Positions 1-11,366 of a DNA stretch of 64,000 nt are shown piece after piece; within the stretch, counting starts at the first letter, position 1, and each line of letters starts with the position of its first letter. A program made the position numbers and the translations under genes. The stretch lies in NCBI GenBank assembly GCA_009760855.2, contig WPIO01000059.1, positions 1,920,001 through 1,984,000 of the forward strand. Direction: 5' to 3'. The notes beneath the pieces are model-generated. The model did not search any database, was not told the DNA's origin, and was given only the letters and a program-made list of their open reading frames with translations. The DNA is from Cristatella mucedo. Lineage: Eukaryota > Bryozoa > Phylactolaemata > Cristatellidae.

Positions 1-254
1 GTGTTCATGTTCTGCAGCAAGTAGTTTTGTATTACCCACTGTAGGTGTGAGCTTAGGTCACTAAAACTCTTCTGCTATAACAGGAAATCAGTTGCTGGCA
101 GCGAATGACACTATTGCAACGGCTGTGAGCCGCCACATTGCAGTGGTCCACATAAAGCAGACCTGCTGCTTGAGTTTCACCCCACCACAGCAAGTAGGGT
201 AGCCACAGCAGGTGTCTACATGTACTCGTACATCAGCCATGGCGGTGATGCATC

Positions 255-500
255 AGCAGCAGTGGCAGCAGTGGCAGCAGTAGCACGAGCTGAAGCAGGA
301 GCAGTATGAACATTAGCAGGAGCAGCAGGATCAGGAACAGGAGCAGCAGTAGGAGCAGAAGGAGCAGTAGCAGACGCAAGAGCAGGAGCAGCAGGATCAG
401 GAACAGGAGCAGCAGTAGGAGCAGAAGGAGCAGCAGCAGACGCAAGAGCAGGGGCAGCAGGATCAGGAGCTGGAGCAGCAGCTAAAGCAACAGCAGCCAA
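255..500. repeat. GCAGGA-rich minisatellite in presumed CFAP69 intron 7
   Basis: Imperfect tandem units of about 66-72 bp are built from GCAGCAGGA, GATCAGGAACAGGAGCA and AGTAGGAGCAGAAGGAG. On the minus strand the tract reads as alanine/proline-rich and extends the exon 7 frame, but the composition is low-complexity and a donor-like GTACCG precedes it, so I treat it as intronic. Confidence 0.7.
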
Positions 501-527
501 AGCTACAGCAGCAGGCGAGATCGGTAC

Positions 528-3500
528 CGGAAGGACGGCGCTATCCTTGCACAGTGTCACGAGCAGGCTGACGAGTAGCTTCTTCAGCTCAAAATCCTCG
601 TGATTCGTCGACAGCTTCAAGTGCCGGACCAAGGCGTGATGGCTCTTCACTTTAAAAAGATGCGTGCACATAAAATAATTGAGATTCCCGGCAGCAGAGA
701 TTTTGCACAGACTTATTTAGCTTAGCATTATGTGACACATCCACAGACCCAGCCGGACCGAACGCACATCATGACGGGCCAAGCCTAGGGGAGGAGAAGA
801 AGGAAGGGCAGGAGGAAAAGGAGCGCCGTCTGGAGCAGGAGGAGCCACGATAGAAGAGCCACTGATTATTGTCTATAGTGCCTTTATTCAGGACTCCCAG
901 GTGGTACCCTTCATCGCCTGCAGTAGGTGCAAAACTCAGCAGCTCGGCTGTTCTGTCATCAATGGCTTAGCTGCCACAGCCCACCGCTTCCTGTCCAAGC
1001 TTTGCTGGCTCAGAAATTAAACATCGAATCGACTTCAAGATCTCCGGTCTCTAGCCCACAGGTCGCTTGTTCTCTCTCTGCAAGCCTTCACATCCCACCT
1101 CATTCAGCTCTTTCAGTGTGCTCTTGCACCACCTGCTTTCGGTCATCGGACATTCCCGGCATACAATTGGCACGAAATCCTTTGGCGATCATGCCTTCAG
1201 TTTGCAAGCAGCAAAAGTCAGTAAATCGCTATCGGCTTCTGTCACCATCTCCACTGAATTTGCATCGTTTAAGTCTCAGCTAAACTAGTGTCTGTTCGCT
1301 CAGCTTTCTCTGTGCCCCCAGTGAAGTTGTCTTTTTGTTTCTGCGTGCTTTGCATGCTTACCTGTGCTTGTGTAGGACTAAGTGCATGCGACTAAGCCGG
1401 AGGTCCTACTTATTAGCTGCCCCCACGTGTCTTCTTGTGTGCTTGTACATGCTAGTCTAAGTATGACACCTTGTCATTCATTAACCTTCGGCTATTGCTT
1501 CTCATGTAGTCAGTACTAAAGCACCCCAATTGAGATTTAGATCTCTTATGGCTCTACAAAAAGACCTATTATTATTATTGTTATTATTTTCAACGATAGC
1601 TGAACATGCATGCATAATAGGCCACTACGTTGGTGCGACTGCGTCCACACACTCAAGTCTGCCCTAGTAAAACAGTGGTTAGCGTCAAGCTATCGACGTA
1701 AGCAAAAAAGAATGAACCGAGCATGCCATGCCTCCACCTTCCCAGCCGCCATCCGAGCAGCGCACAGCCACCGCTGGGGCGAGGGCATTGCCGGTCACGT
1801 GCGAGGTGCTTGCAAGCAGCGACATCTTCCGGTCACGTGCCTTCTTGAAACGTTGCAAACAGTGTCAGCTCCTTAACGAAACCCGTCTCAACGAATGGAG
1901 CGTTGTCCACCTTGGAAGCGACGAGGATGGCCAGAACGAGGATGTCGTTTCGCAGCTGCCGGTCGTAGTGGCTGTGGCACGAGTGCAGCAGCAGCAGAAA
2001 CGCCTCACGCAACTGACTGTCAACGTAAGCGGGTCACGTGGCGTGGCTGTGCACACTCTCTCACTGGCGGCAGCCAGCTTGCGACGATGCCGGCCAGGGT
2101 GGCGGCAGCGTGCTCGCTGGCTGTGCCTGATGCTGCTGCTGCTGCTCGTGATAGCCTTCGAGTCACGTGCCGACCCGAGCCGAAAGGTGGCTTCAGAGCT
2201 GGTAGCTCGTCGCGAATGCGTGCGTGCGAGCCACCAGCTGCTAGGTGCCCTCGAGCTTCGACCTGCCCCTGCACCGCTCGGCGGCAAAGGAGGGGGAGAG
2301 GAGGAGCAGAGGGGCAGCCGATCGCTTACCTGACGGCAGCAAGACTGCCCAGCTGCCTCGCCAATCGCTGCTCGTCGCTCGGGCTGCTCTGCTCTAGAAG
2401 ATTCCACAGGATCTCGATGGATCGAAAGAGAATCTGTCCAGCGCTGGCGTCGTCCCTCGACGATCCTGCTGCCTCTGCGGTGGCATCGCTGCCGCCGTCG
2501 GCGCCCACTGCCCACTCGCTTCCGCCTCGTTCCACCAGACCGCTTGCCAGGCGAGAGGCAGCGGATGCCGACAGCATCTGGCCGCACATTTTGGCTGCAG
2601 GGAGATGCGACGCGGAGTGAATCAGTGTGAGAGGGCAAATCAGGGAGCACTGTCTGCGACTGCCAGTGATCGTCTCTGACTACGTTTCTGGGCAGCCATT
2701 GAATCCAGCCAGCCAGCAAGATTCCGCCATAAGGAAAGGCAGTGAATGTACACTGGTGCACATCGGCATAGCATCTCAGAGTCAAAGCAATGGCAGCAAG
2801 CTTCGACAAAAAATAGTTGTACGACAGGTTCTGGCTGCAAAAAGGTCACAGCTCGCCACCAAGTTACTAATAGACGAGGTCGTACGAAAATAACCACAAT
2901 CTCAGATAAATTAAACAGCACACAGAAGCCCCTGCAAACTAGTGCACAGACCCAGCTAGTCCTCAGGTCAACGAAGCATCAGTAAATATAGCCTAGGGTC
3001 TAGGTCAGAGGTCGGCCAGATATGTCCTAGCTAGTACTCCAGTCCGGCCTAACTCGAGGCTCAGCCCCCTGTAGTTATTTATTCTTGGATGCTGGCATAA
3101 TGGAATCGGGTCGTTTTGATCCCTTTCATTACTGCTGATTGTAGCTAGAGCTGTGGCCCATGATTTTTAGAACTGGCATCAGGCCCTTGCATGAAACAAA
3201 AGTGCCTGACCGGAGAGAGATGATAAATGTCTAACCCTACGTCAGCTGAGTGTCTACAGTCCGTTCGTGTCTGTAGCATCTGATTGCTTGTTTGTGTGGT
3301 CATGTACACTCCACAGGTCGTCTGAGTAGGCTTGTTTCTTCTGTTCTAAAAAAAAGCTTAGCTGATTTCACAGCCTCAGTCATAAGTATTCAAAGGCAGA
3401 AGAGCCTTTACGGCTATCACTACTGCTTGCAGCAGGTGATACAGAATCACTGAGGACTCAAAACCACGACCTGGGTCGTGAAGAGTGAACACCTTACCTC

Positions 3501-4462
3501 CTGGGCTAAGACCCAGCCTGGTGTGCCTTCTTGACCTCTTTAAATGGCCTAGCAGTACGAAAAGTTTGCCGACCCCTGGTCTAGGGCATCCGGAGGTGGA
3601 AAAAAGTTGCACCTAACATGCACATTGAACTGAACTCCTCTCACTTGAATTCAGGCAGTGCACCCGGATTTTGTACGAGCGAATAAGCTGTCAGTTAAAG
3701 CCAAGGCTTTGAGCCCGCTCTGATAGCAGTGGAATGATAGTCTCTGTATCTCAATCGGTAAAGCCCTGCGCCGGAAAATCAACCGTTGAATGATTGAGAC
3801 ACGTTCAAGGCAAAACTGCTAAGCCTTCGATTAGCACAGATTTCCGGCCCCACACCTGATATACATACCCCCAGCAACACATCTGACATACTTCTGGCCC
3901 CACACCTAATGTCCTTCCGGCCCCACACCTGGCATCCTGCGTTTTCTCTCTATTTTTAAATTACAAAAGGATATCGTAACACTAAAGCAAACGCAAAGTG
4001 TGTCTTCAATCATCAGCTGAGAGAAAACTACAACCCACTCACACATCTCAGCAGACCCGACTTTCCAAGTCCTATGCAAACAAAATTGCACAAAGAGTTG
4101 CCCGGAAGTTCTTAGAAAAAGAATCGGCCAAAGTATCGATCGTCAACCTGTGACGGTGACTTGGGCGAGCCATCAGCCCAATAATGAGCATAAGGCAATG
4201 GCCGCAAAAGAGCAGCAGGGGTTGTGAAGGCAGCAGTTGCAGCAGCTAGTCACAGCACGAAGCAGCAGCAGCAGGGGCGGCGGCAGCAGCAGCAGCGGCA
4301 GTGGCAGCAGAAGCTGGCAACAGATTCAGCTAGTCGCAGCACGAAGCCGCAGCAGCAGCAGTAAGCAGCAGCTCCAGTAAGCAGCAGCAGTAGTAGCAGC
4401 GGAAGCAGCAGCAGCAGCAGTAAGCAGCAGCAGCAGCAGTAAGCAGCAGCAGCAGCAGCATT

Positions 4463-4496
<34 letters not shown>

Positions 4497-5192
4497 GCAG
4501 CAGAAGCAGCAGCTGGCAACAGATGCAGCTAGTCGCAGCACGAAGCAGTCGTAGCTATAGCTAGCAGCCGAGAGAAGCAACAACAGTGACAAACAATGGT
4601 TACCGATGATGCTACAAGAAAGGCTCTTCATTTCGTAACCGACTGGCACAGCAAGAGCCAGAAGAAGGCTACAGGACTGACACTTGACCTCTTACCCGAG
4701 CGCTTGGACAGCTTCTGCAAAACGGCAAGCACTCTGAGCTTGACATCGTCGTGTCGCCCGATTAGAGCCAGCGACTTGACGAGCGTCTCGGAGATGTCAC
4801 TGTCCTCTACTATGGACAAGCAGAACTCGGTGCTGCACGCAGAAAACCTTTCGCCTGCAGCTGCACCCGTGACTTCCGGTCTTGCTGAATGCTTGCTCTT
4901 GTGTATTCCCATTATGGTGTCGCACACACTCTTCTGCACAGCTGGGTCCGGGCACCTCATCAGGTATCCTACAGAGCGAGCAATGACCACCAAACGATCG
5001 ACCGCTGTGCTGAGCCACGACCCACCCACCGTGCTCGGAGGAGTGCTGATAGCACATCGCTCTTGAGTAGAGACTGGAGCATTAACAAAGTTTCTGCTAA
5101 GATGGAGAGAGTAAAAGAGAGCACACGGAGACGGTAAGTGCAACAAGACAGAGAGAAAGCAAGAGAGAGAGAGAGAGAAAGAGAAAGCAAGA

Positions 5193-5271
<79 letters not shown>

Positions 5272-8075
5272 GTTCGGGCAGAATGGGTGAGAGATCGGAT
5301 GGAGAGCAGCAGCTGCAGATCTAGGATGACTGACTGACCAAACAAAAAGTGACAGATGGCAAATAAATTTACTCGCGGTTACGAGATGTCCGAGCGAAGG
5401 AAATCTGCCTCATCGAAGTAAGCGACGGCCGCTTAGTGGTGGTGACAGCCTGTGAGGCTATTCTGCTGCTACACAAATGGGCTGTATAATCGGCCAACCT
5501 CTACTTTTGCTTTTACTCGAGCCCACATCTAGCAAGAATCTGAGTAGAGACAGCGAGGATTCTCGAAATTCAACTGAGGAAGAACGAGCGATGTCGCGCG
5601 AGATCGACACGAGGATGGACATAGTGTGCTCTGGCCGCTGGCAACCGAAAGAGCCAGAGGCCGTGGGGCTGACCTAAGCTGCCGGCTGCCGCGGCTGCAT
5701 TGCTTACCCAGCTGAGACATGCATTCAGTCGCAGTCTGCTTGTAGAGCATCTCGTCCGAAGTTTTCTCCTTCAGATACGATATGCTGCACACTTTAAGGA
5801 GCTGGCACAGTGGCTCCGAGTAGGCCACGGAGTGCGCCTCCACTCTGTCGGTGCACGTGTTGAGTATCTTGAACACGTCGACGAGGTCTTTGAGCATAAA
5901 TCCATTCGCGTAGTGCTTGACGACTTTTCGCAGAGCATGCGTATGCCTATCGTACAGGTGCAGCTGTAACAGCACGCACAACGAAACGGTCACTTTGACA
6001 AGAAAGAGCTTGATGATCAGACGAGGTAGAGGCCGAACTAAAGAGGCAGCTAGCCGACTACCAAAGCCGAGGAGCCGCCATCGAGCAGCTTACTTGAACG
6101 AGAGGCTGTGCGATCTCAGGTGGGCAGATTTGGGCCTAAATCTTAAGCAGATAGACTGTGGTCAACAGCCGAGCCTCAACCAATCAATTAAGTTATTTCT
6201 CAATTAAGTTATTTCGGAGCTTTAGTGACCGGATGTGCAATGGATGTCATCAAGCGAGCATGTGCCAAAGTAGATGGACGTCTTGACATCTGCTCTTTTT
6301 TGACAACCATTTTCCCAAGGTGCCTTACAATGTAATGTATCTCCGTCTGTAACTCCACAAAGTCATAAAGACCACGTGGGTGTTACGCAGGAGTTCTGTA
6401 TAGCACACAGCCTAAGCGGCTTTCGGTATGCATTCGGTACCCAACAGACTTCGTCTCACGCAGCAAAGAGAAAGTGGGAAGAATAGCAGAGCCAGGAGAG
6501 CAGTTGAGGTAGTGAGCAGCATGGAAGTAGCAGCTCAGGACTGCTGAAAAGGATGAGCCATAGTGGGCAGTAGGAGAGTAGTTGTCGTTGCATAAGAATT
6601 GTGGAAGCGAGCTCCACAGTCTAGGACCTGCAGAGCTAAAGCTTCTGCCGCCAACGGTCTTTAAGTGAAGGAATGGAACAGCTAATTTATTGTCCACACA
6701 GGACCTGAGGGCGGGAAGAGGCTGAAACTGGTGCAGCAGTTACACCTCTCATCTATGATCTGGGCTGTATTTGAACGAAGTTATAAAATTCGGACTCCTC
6801 ATTTGAAAGTTTAGCTTTTAATCTAACATACAATTCATTCGTACCTTAGAAGAGTTACGAGTGGATATATAGAAATAGCAGCATCATTGCTTGGTTATAG
6901 CATCTTACCGAATTGACACTAGATGCTGATGTCAGAGTAAGTGTTCTCTCTTTTTCTCTCTCGCCCTATCTTTCTCTACCGCTTGCTCTTTGTCCCCCTC
7001 ACCTTGCAGCTTCTCGGCCAGGAGACATCGTTAGAATTACAAGGCATTACACTTAGTTTCATTATCCCTGATCAACGCCACCGCTTAGCTACTGCGCGCC
7101 TAGCTAAGCGGCTTCAGTGGTAACCACATCATCGGAACCACGTGTCTACTTATGACCTTGCATTTGCTGTACCATTCCCATTTAACTTGCCATTGCTTGT
7201 CGGTGCATGGCTGCTCTGAAGGTTCAAGATTGCAAAGGAAAAGCACTGATTCTCGAGCACTGACGAGCAATGACCTGCAATTTCTCTCCGGCTCCTGATC
7301 TTCGAGTAGTTACTCGAAGGCTCTCAGCTATTCCTTCTCCACTATCCTTCTTAGCAACCCATCTCTCATCCTTAGTAGCCCCTCCCCCTTCCTTAGCAGC
7401 TCATCTCTGGCCTTTCCAGCAATTACAGATAACTCCCAATTTGCTTCTGGAGCTGCGCATTGTCGGTTGCCGGTTGTCGGCACCAAATCTGCAATGAAAA
7501 CTTGAATGCGCACATCTGTGACATGGAATCATGTACACGTCTTTTCGGCTCCGTGAAGTTACAAGCAATCGTTCAGCCGTATGCAGCCCTTCAGTGGCAT
7601 TCAGCCGTTGGCCGAGGGTGGCAGCAGGCAGTGAAGTGGCAGCCAGGAGGAGTTGGAGCCGGCTGAACTTACCGAATGCGGATCGACAAGCAGCTTGTGA
7701 ACTTTGCTCAGGCTGACAGGCACCGAGACGGTCTGCAAAGTGCCAGTGAGTGCATCAGCAGCGCGTGGCACAGCAGGCCCAGCGACAGCTGAGACGACGA
7801 GAGAGCAGCAGCAGAGAGGCGTAACCTTCTCTCTGCGAGCCGTGCACCGTGCAGAATTTGTCAGTGTCGTCCTGCTCAGGCAGAGAGATTGCTCGAGAAC
7901 GGCTGCCTGCCACCTTCACAACGAGACAGACAGCCGGTCTCACCTTGATCAAGCCCAGCTGCTCGTCTGTGACTTTTGCATCGATGACGGGTATCCGAGG
8001 TTTCTCTTTGGTGGGTTGAAGGGGTTGTGGCAGCCCACTCTTGTAGAGGGGTGCTACCTGTGTCTGAGTGGCCAT
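528..8075 (-). CDS. CFAP69: CFAP69 ortholog, exons 1-7 of a 3'-incomplete gene
   Basis: Armadillo-type axonemal protein. In the family, CFAP69 (FAP69 in Chlamydomonas) belongs to the C1b projection of the central pair and is needed for flagellar structure. Seven exons can be read with matching phases: 8075-7944 (ATG), 7732-7673, 5963-5708, 4968-4696, 2594-2330, 2016-1841 and 649 to about 528. They total 1284 nt, about 428 residues, against roughly 940 in vertebrates, so the C-terminal half lies left of the window. Diagnostic stretches are LKDLVDVFKILN (exon 3), ILFRSIEILWNLLE (exon 5), HYDRQLRNDILVLAIL (exon 6) and HEDFELKKLL (exon 7), all as I remember vertebrate CFAP69. Donors are GTGAG, GTAAGT, GTAAGC, GTAAGA and GTAAGC; intron 6 begins with GC. 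The exon 7 donor at 527 is the least certain boundary. Identification is confident; the start codon is inferred from the open frame and a plausible N-terminus. Confidence 0.86.
650..1840 (-). other. CFAP69 intron 6, apparent GC-AG intron
   Basis: The exon 6 reading frame runs to a G at 1841. The intron then starts GCACGT and ends in a T-rich tract plus AAAG at 650. Joining the frame at this point gives the conserved family segment without a gap. The nearest GT, four bases further in, would break phase with exon 7. The intron carries a LINE fragment at 920-1590. Confidence 0.7.
920..1590 (+). mobile_element. LINE fragment, CR1/L2-like C-terminus and 3' end
   Basis: The translation starting near 927 reads QNSAARL, then a divergent HWL-like region. 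In a shifted frame the SFGDHAFSLQAAK motif typical of the C-terminal region of these RT proteins appears. The copy ends in an ATT-rich tail at 1567-1590. It is 5'-truncated, frameshifted, and lies inside CFAP69 intron 6. Confidence 0.65.
3350..3548 (-). mobile_element. SINE with tRNA-like head
   Basis: Read on the minus strand, a box-A-like GGCACACCAGG is followed about 60 bp later by a decayed box B, GTGGTTTTGAGTCC. The tail TGATAGCCGTAAAGGCTCTTC is shared with the copy at 46,955-47,135. It lies in CFAP69 intron 4. Confidence 0.6.
3600..4250. other. Intron 4 sequence with short CCGGCCCCACACCT repeats
   Basis: This is CFAP69 intron DNA. Three to four imperfect copies of a CGGCCCCACACCT block occur at 3845-3932. 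A weak tRNA-like stretch lies at 3735-3815. No convincing coding sequence was seen. Confidence 0.5.
4250..4530. repeat. CAG/GCA trinucleotide repeat tract
   Basis: An interrupted (CAG)n tract has runs of up to about 12 units broken by TAG, AAG and CGG. It lies within CFAP69 intron 4. Poly-Ala and poly-Cys readings on the minus strand are by-products. Confidence 0.9.
5159..5269. repeat. (GA)n microsatellite
   Basis: A nearly pure GA dinucleotide tract lies in CFAP69 intron 3. The apparent serine/leucine ORFs here are artefacts of the repeat. Confidence 0.95.
6290..6760 (-). mobile_element. LINE family 2, C-terminus and 3' UTR
   Basis: On the minus strand the motif GRSFSSAGPRLWSSLPQFL is intact, followed by the ALSCYFH..HYLNCSP-type end of the RT protein. 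The 3' UTR, with GTAACTCCACAAAG-type sequence seen from the plus strand, matches copies at 28.1, 37.2, 43.6 and 53.5 kb. The copy is 5'-truncated and lies in CFAP69 intron 2. Confidence 0.75.
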
Positions 8076-8159
8076 GTAAACAGTGAGAGTACACTGCCGA
8101 AGCTGTGCCAGAGGAGATGGAGATCGCCTTTCAGCTCATGCCCCTTGAAAGGCCTCTGA

Positions 8160-8760
8160 AAAACGTCACAATACTCCAATGGAAAATTGCATTGCATTCC
8201 AAATCTGATGGAACGTACTAATTGTAACTGCACAAGTCACCACTCGTTCAATTGGAGTTTCTTTTGAATTTCTTTAGCACAACAACACATTCCATGGGAT
8301 TATCGTTTCCGGCTTGGTGCAACTTTGAGTTCCAAAAAAGACGAGCATCTGATATTAAGCTCAAGAGGAGGTTTGAAAAAGGCTGAGAATGTGAGAAAAC
8401 AGGCAAAGACCTCTATACTGTGGAGTTGAAAAAGAAGTATGCATCTCGACACCCTTATTGATTACAGTTCTCAGGTCTTGCAGCCATTTAAAAAACACCT
8501 GTAGCATGTGACTCCAAGCAGTTATGGTAGTTAACAAAAAATGTTGGGAAAATAAAATTGCCAACTTAATGACAATTCATCATCTGTCATCAATTTCGAG
8601 AAGGTAGAAAAAATGGTGTCAACGTCAAAGCAGCTTCTCTGCCATCTTTGGAGTAGGAGCTATAAAGTTTAATATTCTGAAAATCCACAAGATCCATCAG
8701 CAACGACTAGTTGATGGCCTGCCATAGCCATAATCCAATCTCTAACATCAACCGTGATCG
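8160..8760. other. Non-coding interval upstream of CFAP69
   Basis: This stretch lies immediately 5' of the CFAP69 start and should contain its promoter. No TATA motif or open frame of note was seen. Confidence 0.4.
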
Positions 8761-8764
8761 AAGT

Positions 8765-9385
8765 AAAATTAACAATACTAATACTATAATAGTAAGTTTG
8801 CATATCATCACCAGAGTACTTAACATCTTTCTAGGCCCTATAAATTTACTGTAAATGAAGCTTGATCAAATGGTTAGTGGTAAAATGGGCAGTTTCGTCG
8901 AGCATAACATGATTAGAGGTAACACTCGCAGCGTAAAAATGTAACTATGGTTAGTTCGATTGGTCAGGAGAAAAGTTAAAATACAGAATTGATGCAAAAA
9001 TGCGACAATCTTTGCACTGCTTATCAGGGAAGACAAATGAAGGAATAAACTCGCGACATATTGGGTGTAATCTCAACCTCGTGTATTGGTGGACGAGAGG
9101 TCTAATAACAATAACAATAATAATACATGCGTATAGCACGCTCAGAGAACCGAATCTCTTTCCAGGCACTTTATAGATTCTGTAAATATAGCATGGCCTA
9201 ATGATTAGTGATAACATTCACACAGCCATCAGGCATAACGTTGTTAGATGTGACGCGCACAAGATCAACATGTAGATATGGTTTGTAGTAGCAGCTAAAG
9301 TTTCAGCTCGTATAGGTATGCAAAGGAAGAATCGAAAGGACCCACCAAACGCTGTAAGAAACAAGAGTTTTTCAACAGGTGCGGC
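8765..9385 (-). mobile_element. Two decayed LINE family 1 3' ends
   Basis: At 9,110-9,370 an ATAATAATA tail is followed by CTCAGAGAACCGAATCTCTTTCCAGGCACTTTA, quoted here only as a divergent form of the family hairpin, then the usual 3' UTR order. A more decayed, similar stretch with TCTTTCTAGGCCCTATAAAT lies at 8,765-8,960. Confidence 0.5.
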
Positions 9386-9639
9386 CGACTAATTCAGTCG
9401 TAAACACAGGTTGAAACGATGGCTTTATCGAGCAAGGAAGTACAGAGGAAGCGACTAGAGAGATAGCCGTAGGGGTCGGAACGCCTGGAGCACAGCTGCG
9501 CAGGCGGCAGCAACGCGGTTGGTTTGTAGCTTTCTCAAAAACGAAGCCAGTACGGCGGCTACAATTCAGGCTCAAGCAATCAAAACGCGAATCACACATA
9601 CCAGTTACGGGACAAGAAAACCAAAGCATCGCCTTCAAA

Positions 9640-10250
9640 AATCGGACACATAAGAGGAATCGTCAATATTAATTCACAATCTGGCAGGTGCTTGCCTGGC
9701 TAGAGCACTGGAAGTCGGGTCGCGGCGGCGAGATATGTCACTAAGTAAGCTGTGGCCAGTTCGCCCGGTCCCCGACCACTTCTATAGCAGCACAAAATCT
9801 GACTAAAATCAAAGAGTAAAGTTAGGCTGATAAAAATTTAAGGAGATCCGTCTCTGCATGCTAACTTCAATTACCGTTGAGAGACCGCGCTCTAGTCACT
9901 GGAGACACCTCTTTCTTCAGGCGCCATGGTCGCCATCTTGTATTACCATAGCAACTACGCAAAAGTGCGCATCCGGAGCAGAAGAGCTCTTTGGGTTCTC
10001 TTGCCGACTTCCGCTCCACTTCAGCGGCTCCGCCGGTTCCGAGTGGAGTAGCCTCAACGGCTACAATTTGTGCTTAAAAAGTTATCGAATGGTGAGCACG
10101 AGTCACTAGTCACGTGCCACTCACTCCATATGCTCTTTCTTCTACGGTATAGCTACAGGCTTTGGTTTAGTTACTGGCTACTAGCTTTGGTCTCAGAGCG
10201 GGAAGCACGCAAGGGACTCACGCTTAAGCGTCCACTCGCCGCAGCGCCTA
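9640..10250. other. Non-coding interval, nothing recognised
   Basis: No coding, RNA or repeat signature that I can support. Small ORFs here lack family resemblance. Confidence 0.4.
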
Positions 10251-10870
10251 ATAATAAGAATAAAAATACTAATAATGCATTTGATATAACGCCCTCAGAG
10301 AACTCAGTCTTTTTCTAGACACTGCAACTTTGCTGTAAAGGAAATACCATCGAATGGTTAGCGGTAGCATGTTCGATCAACAACAAGAATAACATGGTTA
10401 AGGGTGACATAATAGTAATAATAATGCACTTGATAAAGCGCCCTGAGACATGCACAGGGTCATCATGCAAGTGTGATTAGTGGCAGCATGCACAGTGTCA
10501 GCAAGCATAAGCAGATGAAGTTCGAACCAAAGGAACCCGCTAAATGCTGCGATAAATAGGTGCGTTTTAGTTTCTTTTTAAATGTCGACAAGTCAGGGGA
10601 TGTCGTAACGGAAGTCGGGATTGGGTTCCATGCTTTGGGAGCATACGAACTAAAGGCACGGTCTCCAAAGAATTTGAGCTCTGTACGAGGTATAGATATA
10701 CAGTTAGATTCCGAAAAGCGGGTGGTACGGTGCTTAGCCTGGCTGGGGCAGTAGATCCGATAGATAGGCTGGAGCCAAAGAATTTAGGGACTTAAAAAGT
10801 GAACGACAAAACATCTAAGTTGATGCGTTGCTTGACTATGAGCCAGAGAGTAGTATGTAAATGAATTTTA
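10250..10870 (-). mobile_element. LINE family 1, 5'-truncated copy
   Basis: An AT-rich tail is followed, on the minus strand, by the 3' UTR and the C-terminal FGDRAF..YAPKAWN-type region in decayed form. It abuts the left side of the AT-rich island. A second small 3'-end motif at 10,410-10,450 sits within it, so it may be two overlapping insertions. Confidence 0.65.
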
Positions 10871-11366
10871 TTTTGCCTAGGACTCGAAGGTATCGCTTTT
10901 CAAAAACCTCTCTCCGTTCGGTTGATTCATCTCTCATTTCGAGACCCTGTCGACATAACATTGATCTACATACTACTCTATGTAAGCTATTTTAGAAAAG
11001 TTATTATTAAAGTAATCAAAGTTAGTTTTAGATTATATTATACTATTTTTAGAGAAGATAGTTATTATGTTACTTGTAAAAATTAATTTAAAGACATGTT
11101 TTACTCTAATATGTCATAGCAAAATAATTTTATGCGGCAGAACGGTGAAAAATATGCTGCTCATGCAAAACGAATCAGAGAATAAGTTGGACAGAAAACT
11201 GGGATTCCGCTAAAGTATTCTTTTGCAAAGGTAGATTTGTAAGAGATTATAAGTAGTTTAAGGAGAATGGGAAATAAGAAAATACAACCCTCTATTAAAA
11301 AGCAACAAACAAATTAAAAGGGTGGTCTTTTGAAAGAACTTAGCTCCTAACTTACATATTAGGGTA

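Noticed and set aside
216..527. Ala/Pro-rich C-terminal extension of CFAP69 exon 7
   Set aside because: Low-complexity repeat DNA with no match to the conserved family sequence expected here; a donor-like site precedes it.
1728..2620. Plus-strand ORFs of 201 and 241 residues
   Set aside because: They are antisense shadows of GC-rich CFAP69 exons.
1865..2809. 314-residue minus-strand ORF as one protein
   Set aside because: It crosses CFAP69 intron 5 and exons 5 and 6 in mixed frames; the spliced CFAP69 model explains the conserved parts.
5097..5345. Ser/Leu repeat ORFs
   Set aside because: Translations of a GA microsatellite.
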